64,000 bases of DNA from Dasypus novemcinctus (Eukaryota > Chordata > Mammalia > Cingulata > Dasypodidae): the NCBI RefSeq assembly GCF_030445035.2, contig NC_080680.1:48125212-48189211 (forward strand), read 5' to 3'. Numbering within the stretch: position 1 is the first letter of the stretch; each line of letters opens with the position of its first letter. The translations under genes were made by a program, and so were the position numbers. The notes below the pieces were generated by a model. That model was not told the origin of the DNA and searched no databases. It saw only the letters and a list, made by a program, of their open reading frames with translations. Shown here in pieces: positions 25,509-35,985 of this stretch.

Positions 25509-25931
25509 CTTTTTTTTTAAGATTTATTTATTTATTTATTTCTCTCCCCTTCCCCGCCCCCCCCCCCCCCGAGTTGTCTACTCTCTGTGTTCATTCGCTG
25601 TGTGTTCTTCTTTGTCCGCTTCTATTCTTGTCAGCGGCACCAGGAATCTGTGTCTCTTTTTGTTGCGTCATCTTGCTATGTCAGCTCTCCATGTGTGCGG
25701 CACCATTCCTGGGAAGGCTGCACTTTCTTTTGCGCTGGGCGGCTCTCCTTATGGGGCACTCTCCTTGCACATGGGGCTCCCCTACGCGGGGGACACCCCT
25801 GCATGGCAGGGCACTCCTTGCGTGCATCAGCACTGTGCATGGGCCAGCTCCACATGGGTCAAGAGGTCCTGGGTTTGAACCGGGAACCCCCCATGCGGTA
25901 GGCTCTATCTGTTGAGCCAAGTCTGCTTCCC
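25509..25931 (-). mobile_element. DAS-type SINE inside MORF4L1 pseudogene 3' UTR (antisense)
   Basis: Full antisense copy with poly(T), aaataaataaat complement, a run of 14 C (25557-25570), and head (ccatgcggtaggctctatct). It interrupts retrocopy sequence between '..cccagtcctct' and 'cttctcttgtacaaatg', so it is younger than the retrocopy. Confidence 0.93.
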
Positions 25932-26140
25932 CCAGCCCTTCTCTTGTACAAATGATGCACTTTGAAAATGTTAGCACATAACAGAATTGATATGTTTGCT
26001 TTCTGTTTAATTTTAAACAAATAAAAAGGATTATGCACCTTTTTTCTTTTCTTTTTTTTTTCATTTCATAATTGCTATCCAGTGATGGACAGCAGAGAGA
26101 CATGCTGTAGAATGTTTTATTGCCTAATTGACAAAGCTGC

Positions 26141-26513
26141 CTTTTTTCTTTTTTTTTTAAAGATTTATTTTATTTTATTTCTCTTCCCTGCCCTGTTGCT
26201 TGCACTTGCCATTTGCTCTCTGTGTCTGTTCATTGTGCTCTGTGTCTGCTTGTCTTCTTTTTAGGGGGAACAGAATCCAAGACCTCCCATGTGATATGCG
26301 GGCACCCAATCACTTGAGCCGCCTCCACTCCCTGCTTGTTGTGTCTCTCATTGTGTTTCCTCATTGTGTCTCTTCATTGCTTCAGCTCGCCACACCAACC
26401 TGTCAAATCAGCTTGCTCTCTTGCTCGTCTTCTTTAGGAGGCACTGGGAACCACATCCCGGACCTTCTATGTGGTAGGCAGGTACCCAACTGCTTGAGCC
26501 ACATTTGCTTCCC
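26141..26513 (-). mobile_element. DAS-I-like SINE inside MORF4L1 pseudogene 3' UTR (antisense)
   Basis: Dimeric DAS-I form. Perfect 10-bp target duplication acaaagctgc at 26131-26140 and 26514-26523, both halves being MORF4L1-derived 3' UTR. Confidence 0.94.
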
Positions 26514-26944
26514 ACAAAGCTGCTTTTGAATACTGTTGGTTCTGTTCCTTTGACACTATACACTTTTATAATATCTGCTAATACTATATGACAAAATGCT
26601 CTGATTAGTGGCATAGGTTCAATTCAGTGTATACAACTGAACACACATCCATTTTGTTCTCTCTCTCTTTTTTTTGATGTTACTTAAAGAGCCCATCCTT
26701 TGCAAGTCAGCCATGTTGATCCTTACGCATTTTATCTTTGCTTAGATTGTTGAAGAATGGTGGTTCATCTCCTGGTTTTCATATCTATGTCTAATGCCTG
26801 CTTTAACATGATAGATGCAATGCTTTGTGTAGCTACTATTTTCTGGAAAAGGCAATCTTCTAGGAACTGTTTTTCAGACCTTCAATAAGTTTTTTCTTTA
26901 AATTAAAAAAAAAAACAGGGGTTGGGGGTAGGAGCGAGAGCAAC

Positions 26945-27165
26945 CATTATTGAATGACAGAATCTTTACACAAAACTTTGTCTCATTTGGCTCTCGTGGC
27001 ACTGTGAGTGGTATTCTAGCCCCCATTTCAGGTACAGAAACCAAGGTTCAGATATATTAAATAAGTTGTCTAATGTTATATTGCTGGTAATTAGTAGATT
27101 CCAGATTCAAATTCAAATCTATCTTGTTCCAGAGCCCATGACCTTTGTATCATGATACATGTCTT
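26945..27165 (-). repeat. MIR element (antisense)
   Basis: Reversed MIR signature ('agcccccatttcaggtacag', 'attcaaattcaaatct', 'ttccagagcccatga'). Diverged. Confidence 0.7.
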
Positions 27166-27367
27166 CATTATAGCTGCAGTAAACAGACTGATTATTCAAT
27201 GGATATGGACTAATTATATATGATTTCTTGAACATGCAAATCAACAAAACAATGTAAGCATGTTTTCAGCTAGAAATTGGCAAAAACAAACAAACTAAAA
27301 CTTAGCCCTTTCTATATAAACAGGATGTTTTAATGTCAATAACCTTTCCTCTTTGCAGGCAATATCT

Positions 27368-27835
27368 GAGTTTGCCAGGGTGCTATGATAAATATCACAC
27401 AATGGCCTAGCTTAAACAAAAAGAATTTATTGACTCACAGTTTAGGAGGCCAGGAGTTCCAAATCAAGGCATCAAAAAGGCCATGCTTTCTTTCTTCAGT
27501 CTGTAGCATTCTGACCACGGCTGGCTGCAATCCTAGAGGTTCCTCGCTCGCAGCTCTGCCTCCCATCGCATGGTGACCTCTCTCTCCTTGTGTCTGCTCT
27601 GCTGCTTTCTGCTGACTTCTGGTTTCTCCCTGTGGCCTTCTTTGACTCCTGTCTTCCAGTTTTTTCTCTTTATAAGGCCTCTAGTAACATGGATTAATCC
27701 CCACCCTGATTTAGTTGGCTACACTGTAACTAAAAATAACATCTTCAAAATTTACAAATGATGTCACACCCACAGGAATGTGAATTAAAATTAAGAACGT
27801 GTCTTTCATTGGGGTACATAACCTACCAAAGGCAA
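27368..27835 (+). mobile_element. LTR-like repeat (ERVL/MLT2-type pattern), diverged copy
   Basis: 'gagtttgccagggtgctatg', 'agaatttattgactcacagt', 'tttataaggcctctagtaac', 'cacccacaggaatgtgaatt' follow the same order as 16548-17009. Probable solo LTR; ends are not sharp. Confidence 0.6.
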
Positions 27836-28239
27836 CAATCCTAAAAAAACCTAAACATTATATTAGTGGAATTGAAAAACTGTACTTTTTTCCTCTAAAC
27901 TGGTCTAGAAAAAAATGTCAAATACCTCAATTTTCTCCATCCTTTCTTCATAAATAGTCCCAGGTTTGAGGTGCTTGACCTCTTAGAACATGGGAATTTA
28001 AAGTATCTGAAAATGTTCAGTGATTTTTTTTTCTATGCAAAAATTTTGATCTGTATAAAAGAAGATGTGATTTATCTCTTTCCTGAGAAGAGGATGTGAG
28101 AGGTCAGAGAATGAGAAGCAGAGAGGTATCTGAGCCTTTGAAGGTCTGCAGATTATGCAAATTTGCTTCTATGTAGTCACATGAATAGACTAACTCTTCC
28201 TTTCCTTCCTTCCATCCTTCAACAGCCACTTAAGTATAT
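27836..28239. other. Intergenic, nothing recognised
   Basis: No coding pattern. Confidence 0.55.
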
Positions 28240-28530
28240 CTGGACAGCAAGTACTGAGTTTTGTGTTGGAAACAAAGATAAATAGAATAAGTGCCTGCCC
28301 TCTAGGAAATTAAAAATTTAATGGGGAGGCAGTCATGCAAACAAAGAGTTACAGGTCTTAGTTAAGTATTAGTAGAGTTATAGACTAACTGTAGGAATAC
28401 AGGGGAAATATTTTCTTCTGCTGGGAGGTATCAGGAAAGACATACTAAAGAAATGGCATTTGAGGGAAATCTTGACCTGTGTTGAAATTTGCCAGGCAAA
28501 GAAGGTGTGGTAAGAAACACCCAGGCCAAA
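28240..28530 (+). repeat. Ancient mammalian interspersed repeat, family not assigned
   Basis: 'ctgccctctaggaaatt ... ggggaggcagtcatgcaaac ... ggcatttgagggaaatcttg ... gccaggcaaagaaggtg' follows the order of a common old mammalian repeat whose name I cannot give with confidence. Confidence 0.45.
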
Positions 28531-28925
28531 ATGTTCAGAGAGGGTCACTACAGAGGTCTTAAGGCAAGAGTTTACTGAGTTTTATCCTTAACAAGTAAAG
28601 GTGAAAACTGGGGTTCAAGGAGGATTTCTATAAATCAAAATTTAGCAAACAAGCAAATTTTACCTTCTAAATCAGTATTTTTATAAATCTTTAAAAAATA
28701 TATTTATTTATTCCACACACACACACACACACACCCGTTGTCTGTTCTCTGTGTCCATTTGCTGTGCGTACTTCTGTGTCTGCTTGTATTCTCACTAGGC
28801 AGCTCTGGGAACTGATCTGGAACCTTCCAGAACTGGGAGAGAGGAGATCATTCTCTTGTGCCACCTCAGCTCCCTGTTCTACTGCATCTCTTATTGTCTC
28901 TCCTCTGTGTATGTCTCTCTCTCTC

Positions 28926-29179
28926 TTTTTTTAAGATTTACTTATTTACACCACTCCCTCCCTTGCAGCTTGTTCTTTTCTTTGCTGTCTCTTCTCTGTG
29001 TCCATTTCCTGCATGTTTTTCTGTATCTGCTTGTCTCCCTTTTGTTACATTATCTTGCTGTACCAGCTCTACGTGGCTCATGGGCCAAGTTTGTCTTCAC
29101 AAGGAGGCCCTGGGGCACAAACCCAGGGCCTCCCATGTGATAGATGGGAACCCAACTGATTGAGCCACAGCCGCTTCCC
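28926..29179 (-). mobile_element. Short DAS-type SINE inserted in another (antisense)
   Basis: Has its own poly(T)-side tail (tttttttaagatttacttat), body and head (cctcccatgtgatagatggg ... ccgcttccct). The host sequence resumes with 'ctgtgtctcttttaattgtg'. 'tgtctct' occurs on both flanks. Confidence 0.8.
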
Positions 29180-29231
29180 TCTGTGTCTCTTTTAATTGTG
29201 TCATCTTGCTGCGTCAGCTCTCTGCATGGGC

Positions 29232-29285
29232 CAGCACTCCTGCACAGGGCAGCACTCCTGCACTGGCCAGCACTCCTACGTGGGG
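29232..29285. repeat. Three tandem 18-bp units inside a SINE
   Basis: Units starting cagcactcct at 29232, 29250 and 29268, followed by a degenerate start (cagcttgcc) at 29286. Other DAS copies here do not show this expansion. Confidence 0.85.
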
Positions 29286-29395
29286 CAGCTTGCCATGTGG
29301 GCCAGCTTGCCTTCACCAGGAGGCCCTGGGCATCAAACCCTGGACCTCCTCTATGGTGAATGGGAGCCCAACTGTTTGAGCCACATCCATTTCCC

Positions 29396-29752
29396 AAAAT
29401 CTTTTTCTTCAGGCAAAGGAATTTGATCAAGTATGGGGTCTGGGGTGAGAATATATATGTGATATTTATAAATAAAAAACACAAAATATTTTATCTTTTC
29501 CTAGAGAAAACAGGTCAGCAAACTGGCAATTACAAATCAGCATAATAAGGCTTAAATTTGAGGTGCAATAATTTTGTAGGCATCTTCTTGAGGGAATACT
29601 GTTTCATTAAGTCCTAATCATTTTATGAAAAAATTTTGCCACTTCCTTAACCTTAGCCTTTTCCTTCAATTTTGTCTATTTATGCTATCCCTTTCAGACC
29701 TGAAAAATCAGATGCTATTAGTGAGTGACAAAATGAAAAGTTACTTTGGTAT
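29396..29752. other. Intergenic, nothing recognised
   Basis: AT-rich, no coding pattern. Confidence 0.6.
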
Positions 29753-29754
29753 AT

Positions 29755-30715
29755 GTGGTAAGTAGCTTTCAAAAATGGTTCTCAATGATCTCCACCTCCT
29801 GGTATTCATAACCCCTTTCCCTTGAATGTGGGTGTAGCGGTTTGATATAACTGATGAATTCCAAAAAGAAATATTGGATTATGCTTGTAATCTGATCTGT
29901 ACCTGGACATGATTGAGTTACGATTAGGGCATTGCCTCCCCCACCCATTGGTGGGTGGGGACTCACAGATAAAAGACATAGTGAAGAACAGAGTTGGGGA
30001 TTTCTGATGTTAGAGTTTGTTCCTGAAAACCCAGGAAGTCAGCACCCAGAGGAAAGAGAAGCCAGCACCAGGAAGGAAGGAATCTTGAATCCAGAGAAAA
30101 GCAAGCCCCAGGAACGTAGGAACCCAGGAAGCCTGAACCCTCACAGACATTGGCAGCCATCTTGCTCCAAATGGACTTTGGTGAGGGAAGTAACTTATGT
30201 TTTATGGCCTGGTATCTGTAAGCTCCTATGCCAAATAAATACCCTTTATAAAAACCAACCAGTTTCTGGTATTTTGCATCAGCACCCCTTTGGCCGACTA
30301 ATACAGTGGGGTTGGACCTAGGGACCTGGCTTCTAACCAATAGAATATGTTAAAAGTGATGGGCATCACTTCCATGATTAGATTACAAAAGACTATGACT
30401 TCTGTCTTGCTGGACTCTCTCCTTTGCCTTCAGCATGCGTGCTCTGATAAATGAGCTGCCGTGTTGGAGAAGCCCACAAGGCAAGGAACTAAGGGTGACC
30501 TCCAACCAACAGGCAGCAAGGAACTGAGGTCCTCAGTCTTGTTAATAGTCCACAAGGAACTGAATCCTGCCAACAACCCCATGTGCAAGAGGATCCTTCC
30601 CCACTCAAGCACTGAGATGACTACAGCCTAGGTAATACCTTTATTGCAACCTGTGAGAGACTCTAAAACAGAGGAACCAGCTAAGACATGCCCAGATTCA
30701 AAACTGATATAATAT
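29755..30715 (+). repeat. MLT1-like LTR, interrupted by a younger solo LTR
   Basis: The flanks of the inserted LTR join into one old MaLR-type sequence: 'atgatctccacctcctggta ttcataaccc' then 'ttggacctagggacctggct', 'gggcatcacttccatgatta', 'gagctgccgtgttggagaag', 'tcctgccaacaacccc'. Diverged. Confidence 0.7.
29833..30305 (+). mobile_element. Solo LTR of an endogenous retrovirus, lineage-specific
   Basis: A 473-bp element, TG (29833) to CA (30305), flanked by a perfect 5-bp duplication gtggg at 29828-29832 and 30306-30310. It contains a TATA-like 'agataaaaga' (29967-29976) and AATAAA at 30235-30240 near the expected R/U5. No internal retroviral genes adjoin it, so it is a recombined solo LTR. 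Confidence 0.88.
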
Positions 30716-30822
30716 GAAGCCAGTGCAGTTCAGTGGTTGAGCTCTGGCTTACCACATACAAGGTTCCAGGTTCAATCCCTGGCCCTAGTACCTAAACAAA
30801 TAAACAAACAACAACAAAAACA
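30716..30822 (+). mobile_element. Monomeric tRNA-Ala-derived SINE
   Basis: 'cagtgcagttcagtggttga gctctggctt' then B box (ggttcaatccctgg), followed directly by an A-rich (aaac)n tail. No body. Confidence 0.82.
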
Positions 30823-31159
30823 CACCACATATAATAAATGTTTTTAAAAAACACCAAACTTACTTTTGTTTAGGAATACATAGACATGTATTAAAAGTAT
30901 AAAGATGTGCATGGCAATAACACCCAATTCAAAACAAGGTTGAATTGAGAGATTATATGGTAAAGAAAAAGAAATGTGAGCAGAGAGGAGTTTTTAACTA
31001 TTTGAAATGTTTTCTCTTAAGCAAAGTAGTGAACATAAGTGTTAATTATATTATTCTCTGTACCTTTTATTTTGTATTCCTGAAGTGTTTAGTTAAATTT
31101 TAGAAGCCTTTGGTTGTATCAAAAATTAGATAGAAAAAAAATTTATGGAGGTCTGTTGC
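30823..31159. other. Intergenic, nothing recognised
   Basis: AT-rich, no coding pattern. Confidence 0.6.
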
Positions 31160-32165
31160 AGATTCTGTTTTCCAAAAATAGCTGCAATGATGTCTTTCAT
31201 CTCACAACTTTTTACAATATGACTTTGCTCTTCCTTCCATCAAAAGGTGGGGTCTCTATCCCCATCATATTGAAATTGAATGGATTTTTGAGACTTTTGA
31301 TTTTTCTTTTTCATTTTATTTATTTATTTCTCTCCCCTTCCCCCTCCTGCTCCAGTTGTCTGTTCTCTGTGTCCATTTGCTGCATGGTCTTCTTTGTCCA
31401 TTTCTGTTGTTGTCAGCGGCACAGGAACCTCTGTTTCTTTTTGTTGTTGTTGTTGCGTCATCTTGTTGTGTCAGCTCTCCCTGTGTGCAGCACCATTCCT
31501 GGGCAGGCTGAACTTTCTTTCGCACGGGGCGGCTCTCCTTACAGGGTGCACTCCTTGTGCATAGGGCTCCCCTACGCAGGGGACACCCTTGCATGGCACG
31601 GCACTCCTTGCACGCATCAGCACTGCACATGGGCCAGCTGCACATGGGTCAAGGAGGCCCGGGGTTTGAACCACCGACCTCCCATGTTGTAGACGGACAC
31701 CCTATCCACTGGGCTGAGTCCATTTCCCTTGATTTTTCTTTTAAATGGTAGATGTGGTACTAAGTGACTTTCAAAGTTAAGTAAAAAAAAAAAGTTTAGA
31801 AAGTGTTTGTTTTGTTCACTGGAATTCTTATCCTTGAAATCTTCAACCACTTTGTAAGCAGTATGACTACCCTGAGGCTGTCATGCTATAGGAAGTCCAA
31901 ACTAGCCCACAGAAAGAGACCATTTAGAAAGGTCCTGATAATTCCTAAACAGAGAAAGACACCTGAAGTTCCCAATTGCTCTGACCTGATTCTGCCAGCT
32001 CCTGTTCCATCTGAATGCAATGGCATAAGAGATACTGAGTCAGAATTCAAGTTTTCCAACTGGGTCATTTTGGAATTCCTGTTCCACTATGAGAGGTAGT
32101 AAAGTGACTGTTATTTTAAGCCTCTAAAATATGTTATGCGGAGTAAGCTGTAAATGACACCCTAA
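31160..32165 (+). repeat. MLT1-like LTR, interrupted by a SINE
   Basis: 'gaggctgtcatgctataggaagtccaaactagcccac', 'gaatgcaatggcataagaga', 'ttattttaagcctctaaaat' follow MaLR LTR order. The SINE at 31311-31728 splits its 5' part. Confidence 0.68.
31311..31728 (-). mobile_element. DAS-type SINE, long form (antisense)
   Basis: Full antisense copy; head at right (cacatgggtcaaggaggccc, gtagacggacaccctatcca). Perfect 14-bp target duplication ttgatttttctttt at 31297-31310 and 31729-31742. Confidence 0.95.
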
Positions 32166-32479
32166 CTGGAAGTTGAACCCTAAGTTGATCCCAACATCAG
32201 GAAGCTGAACCGTGAGTGTCTTCCTTCAGTGGGGGAAATTGGAGCTGAGTTGTTACAGACTCTCTGAAAGGCTCAGCAAAAATACCAGCCCCAGAAGGCA
32301 GGGGAAGGCCTGGGATTGAAAATGGAGATAACCTGTAAGCCTTTGGTGAGAATCCCAAGCCCCCACTCCTACCTGAGGTACTCCAAAGGACCAGGGCACT
32401 CACCACATGAGGGAGGAGGCTTATTTTCCAGACAAAGTGATCATATGAGGAAATCGCCAGAGAAACAAGAGGGGCAGCT
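32166..32479. other. Intergenic, nothing recognised
   Basis: No coding pattern. Confidence 0.55.
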
Positions 32480-32650
32480 GAAGGGTAAAGAACACTGACT
32501 AGAGAGGAAGGACACAAGAGTTCAAATTTAAAACTATCACTCATTGGTTACATGTACTTGGACAAATCATTTCCTAATTTATTAAAGAGGTTAGACCAGA
32601 ATGACCTCTAAAGTAGTTCTCCACAGCAAAAATCTGTGATTCTGTTAAAA
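32480..32650 (+). repeat. MIR-like element (sense)
   Basis: 'actgactagagaggaaggac', 'acttggacaaatcatttcct', 'ttagaccagaatgacctcta', 'aatctgtgattctgtt' follow the sense order of an ancient tRNA-derived SINE (MIR/MIR3-type). Confidence 0.6.
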
Positions 32651-32842
32651 GAAAGTGCACAACCTTTAAAATATGGCTAGTTTTGGGTAATGAGTCACAA
32701 TATGAAGTGCTTTTTAGTCAATGGAACTTCTAATTTATATCTATTATGTAGTTGTAGTTCTATCTAAAATAGCATTAGAGATTGTTAAAGGAAATAAAAT
32801 AGAGCTATTATGGCTAAGAGATTTAAAACAGAGTCAGGAGGG

Positions 32843-33317
32843 GGGAATCAGATGTGGATTAAGTTACTGAGCTCCTGCCTACCACATGGGAGGTCTCTGG
32901 TTTGGTTCGTGGTGCCTCCTAAAGAAGAGAGCAAGCTGGCATGACAGGCAGGTGCAGCAAGCTAACACAACAAGAGACAAGAAGGAAAACATGATGAGAC
33001 ACACAACAAAAAGCAGGGAGTGGAGTTTCCTGGAGCTTCCTAAAGAAGATGTGCAAGACAGCGAGCTGACATGATGGGCAGGCACCGCAAGCTGATGCAA
33101 CAAGAGACACAAGAAGAAAAACCTAATGAGAGACACAACAAAGCTGGGAATGGAGGTGTCTCAAATAATTAAGCACCTCCCTCCCACATCAGAGGTCCCA
33201 GGTTCAGTTCTTGGTGCCTCCTAAAGAAACAAGGAAGATGAACAGACACAGCAAGTGCAAACAATGAGGGGGTGGGGAGAAATTAATTAATTAAATCTTG
33301 AAAAACAACAACAACAA
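32843..33317 (+). mobile_element. DAS-I-like SINE with internal duplication
   Basis: Head (cagatgtggattaagttact), then two related body blocks (about 32915-33020 and 33035-33150), a second head (caggttcagttcttgg, 33199-33214) and tail (aattaattaattaaatc). Longer than the other DAS-I copies (about 475 vs 370 bp) because of the duplicated block. Confidence 0.82.
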
Positions 33318-33425
33318 AGTAAAGAGGTCATTCTGAAGTTACTCTTATCCAGGTCTCAGTCAGATATCACAAATCGTGGAAGTACTCAAAGCCTCAAGCA
33401 ACAATGTTCTTCAAAACCCTAAGGA

Positions 33426-33882
33426 GGCAAACGGACTTGGCCCAGTGGTTAGAGCATCTGTCTACCACATGGGAGACCCGGGGTTTGAACCACGGACCTC
33501 CTTGACCTGTGTGGAGCTGGCCCATGCGCAGTGCTGATGCGTGCAAGGAGTGCCGTGCCACGCAGGGGTGTCCCTGCGTAGGGGAGCCCCACGCATAAGG
33601 AGTGCACCCCATAAGGAGAGCCGCCCAGTGCGAAAGAAAGTGCAGCCTGCCCAGGAATGGTGCCGCTCACACGGAGAGCTGACACAACATGACGATGCAA
33701 CAAAAAGAAACACAGATTCCCATGCCACTGACAACAACAGAAGTGGACAAAGACAAGAACACACAGCAAACAGACACAGAGAACAGACAACTGGGGCGGC
33801 GGGGCGGGGGGGGGGGGGGGGAGAGAAGGGGAAATACATACATATATACATACATACATACATACATACATAAAATAAATAG
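33426..33882 (+). mobile_element. DAS-type SINE, long form, with (CATA)n tail
   Basis: Complete head-to-tail copy. The G tract (33803-33822) is followed by a tail expanded into (ACAT)n at 33837-33871. Target duplication aaaa(c/t)cctaagga at 33413-33425 and 33883-33895. Confidence 0.95.
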
Positions 33883-33895
33883 AAAATCCTAAGGA

Positions 33896-35194
33896 CATCT
33901 GGACCATAAAACAAACCACAAGATAATGAACTAAAGAAAAATTAGAGTACCCCAAATATTCACAAACCACAAACAACTTGTGTAATCTTATTTCCTTTAA
34001 AAATCCTTGCCTGGAAATGCCAAGATGAGACATGACTTGGGTTGCTACCTTAATCTCTGCTCCCTGAATTGCAATTCTCAGACACCAAATAAATGTCTTT
34101 ATTATCTTGCAGTTTAGTTTGTTATTTCTCGGTTGACAAGATTATGCCAGAAAACCTCCAGTTAAGATAATTTAAAGTGTGTCGTCCCCCTCCCCCCCAA
34201 AGGGACTAAACATAAGGGTGTGGTGGGGGTGAGGTGTAGGGAACCGTAGGACTCCAGGACAGGGAGCAGGTAGAGAGGAGGAGCAAAAGGAAGACATCCA
34301 GCAAAGAGGTGCAGTTACAAACGTAGTCATGGCTTCAGAGAGCAGATTGAAATGAATGTTCTAAAAAAATGATTTCTTGTTTTTGGAACATTAGATGAGA
34401 AAACTGGAGACCTTCTGATGTATGATTTAAAAATCTAGAATAATTAGTTTAAAATACACGGCACAATCTTTTCTCTTTCTATTTTGCCTCTTTTGACTTG
34501 AACAACCATTGGATCAATGACAGATGGCGTAAACTTGAGTATTTGCTTTACATTCACGTAAATAATTTCTCTTTTCTTTCCCTGTTTACATTCAAGTTGT
34601 TTCAGCCACGCATCTGGTAATAAGTCATGGAATTTCCAGAACTGTCTAATGTGGTTTTTGTTGGAGAGCTTCTATCTTGTTTTTACAACTGGGCAGTAAA
34701 GGATTCCTAAACAGACAAAACCAGAATTGTAGCAACAGAAGGAGAAAAAAAACACCTTAGTTACAATATGTATTATTTGAAGAAACACAAAATATATATT
34801 GTTATATATACAATCACTATTTGCAACTACTTATTTGGATCCTAAGTAGTTTAATGCATATACAAACTTCCTTTCCAGATGTAACTCATTTGGTCTGCAC
34901 AGAATAGATACATTATTTGAGGCTCACATCTCTAACTCCTATTCTGCCCATCCTTTGAGATCTAGTGTTGTCTAGATTAACATAAATTCTATACAGTTTC
35001 AGAAGAATCCAATTTTGAAAGTAGCCTTTTCTTCCCCCAAGGGTTTCCACTAAAGCCCCACCACATTAAGGGGAAATTCACTTCTGAAATGAACATAGAA
35101 GATCTTGACTCTCTCAGGACTTTCTCACTTTTCTTCAGAACTGCAGAATTTATTTTGAAATGTCACTTAGATATCTCCATCTAGGTATACTTTT
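33896..35194. other. Intergenic, nothing recognised
   Basis: No gene. A C-rich patch (34185-34200) faces a G-rich patch (34217-34235); a local hairpin or G-quadruplex is conceivable. Confidence 0.55.
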
Positions 35195-35770
35195 GGATGC
35201 ATTTCAAACGCAACACAGCTCAAACAAAATTATTTTCCCAACTTGCTTCCTCTTGTATTTCAGTTAAGAGCATCACCATTTATCCATGTCATCCATGTAA
35301 GACTCCCAAACTAGAGAGATGGGAATTATTTTCAACATTTCATTTTCTTCATTCCTCAATCCATACATCCAGTCTTCCAGTTTCAATTTTCTAGAAGAAA
35401 TGGAATCTAATCCATCCTTTGGTCTCTTACCCCTTGCCACTAATTTCACCAAAGCTGACACAATTGCCTCCTCACTAGGCTTTTTAACAAAGTTCCCTAT
35501 CCCCCTTACTTTTTCCCTATGGCATCCTTCCAATTTCTTCTTTTATCTTTGAAAATATATATTTAATCACAATGTTGTACTCCTTAAAAACCTTTAGTTT
35601 CTCCCTGGGGTTCACAAAATCTACTGCTTTGAATTTTATCTTCACATTCAGCCCTTATTCATTTCAAACTTTCACTGATAATGTAATATCTTCTCATCTG
35701 TGAAAATGGTATTCCTTCCTACTTTGTCTTTGCTTAAGTACTCTCTCCTCTTTGGGCATTCTTTGCTGAT
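35195..35770. repeat. L2-like ancient LINE fragment
   Basis: The order 'gtaagactcccaaactagag', 'atccagtcttccagtttcaa', 'acacaattgcctcctcacta', 'tccttaaaaacctttagttt', 'ggcattctttgctgat' matches a well-known conserved L2 region. Diverged; orientation left open. Confidence 0.6.
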
Positions 35771-35789
35771 CTAAATCTAACTGCAGTAA

Positions 35790-35985
35790 AATAAATTATT
35801 GTATACTAATACAGAATAGGCACTCTGCTAAGCCTTTTACATTCATTAGATATTTTAAGCACCATTATACACTGAGTAATTTGTCCAAAATCACATTTAA
35901 ACTAAGTAGCAAAACTTGGGTTACAATTCAAATCTGTCTCAGTTCATAAACTGAGCTTTTAATTCACTATAAAATACTGTCTAAC
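35790..35985 (-). repeat. MIR element (antisense)
   Basis: Reversed MIR order: 'actctgctaagccttttaca', 'tttgtccaaaatcacattta', 'gggttacaattcaaatctgt'. Confidence 0.68.

Larger units (their letters stand above)
24347..26915 (+). pseudogene. MORF4L1P: Processed pseudogene of MORF4L1 (MRG15), long isoform
   Basis: Intronless, decayed copy of the MORF4L1 mRNA; the parent encodes the chromodomain-MRG protein of NuA4/TIP60 and Sin3 complexes. The ATG equivalent is at 24402 (M-V-P-K-Q-D-P-K-P-K-F, then an in-frame stop). Recognisable segments follow: LCFHG, LLYEA, the alternative insert LKTHDDTVALFPVPEGTPS, SWDEWVPEGRVLKYVD, APGKKTS, QQKNVEVKTKK, then after a stop NKEYAVNEVVTGIKEYF, and finally PEYHWKAV with its stop at 25448-25450. 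Several stops and frameshifts break it, so it is dead. A 3' UTR follows, ending in poly(A) near 26905-26915. Two DAS SINEs (25509-25931, 26141-26513) split the 3' UTR; without them it is about 650 bp. Possible imperfect target duplication: caggggt at 24361 and 26916, the first lying slightly inside my approximate 5' end. Confidence 0.93.
28684..29395 (-). mobile_element. DAS-type SINE (antisense, outer copy of nested pair)
   Basis: The tail and body (28684-28925) and head side (29180-29395) are split by a second SINE. The tail contains (CA)10 at 28714-28734. The body holds three tandem 18-bp units (29232-29285), reported separately. Confidence 0.8.

Noticed and set aside
29232-29285. CRISPR-like repeat array
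   Set aside because: Three 18-bp units without spacers, inside a SINE of a mammalian genome.
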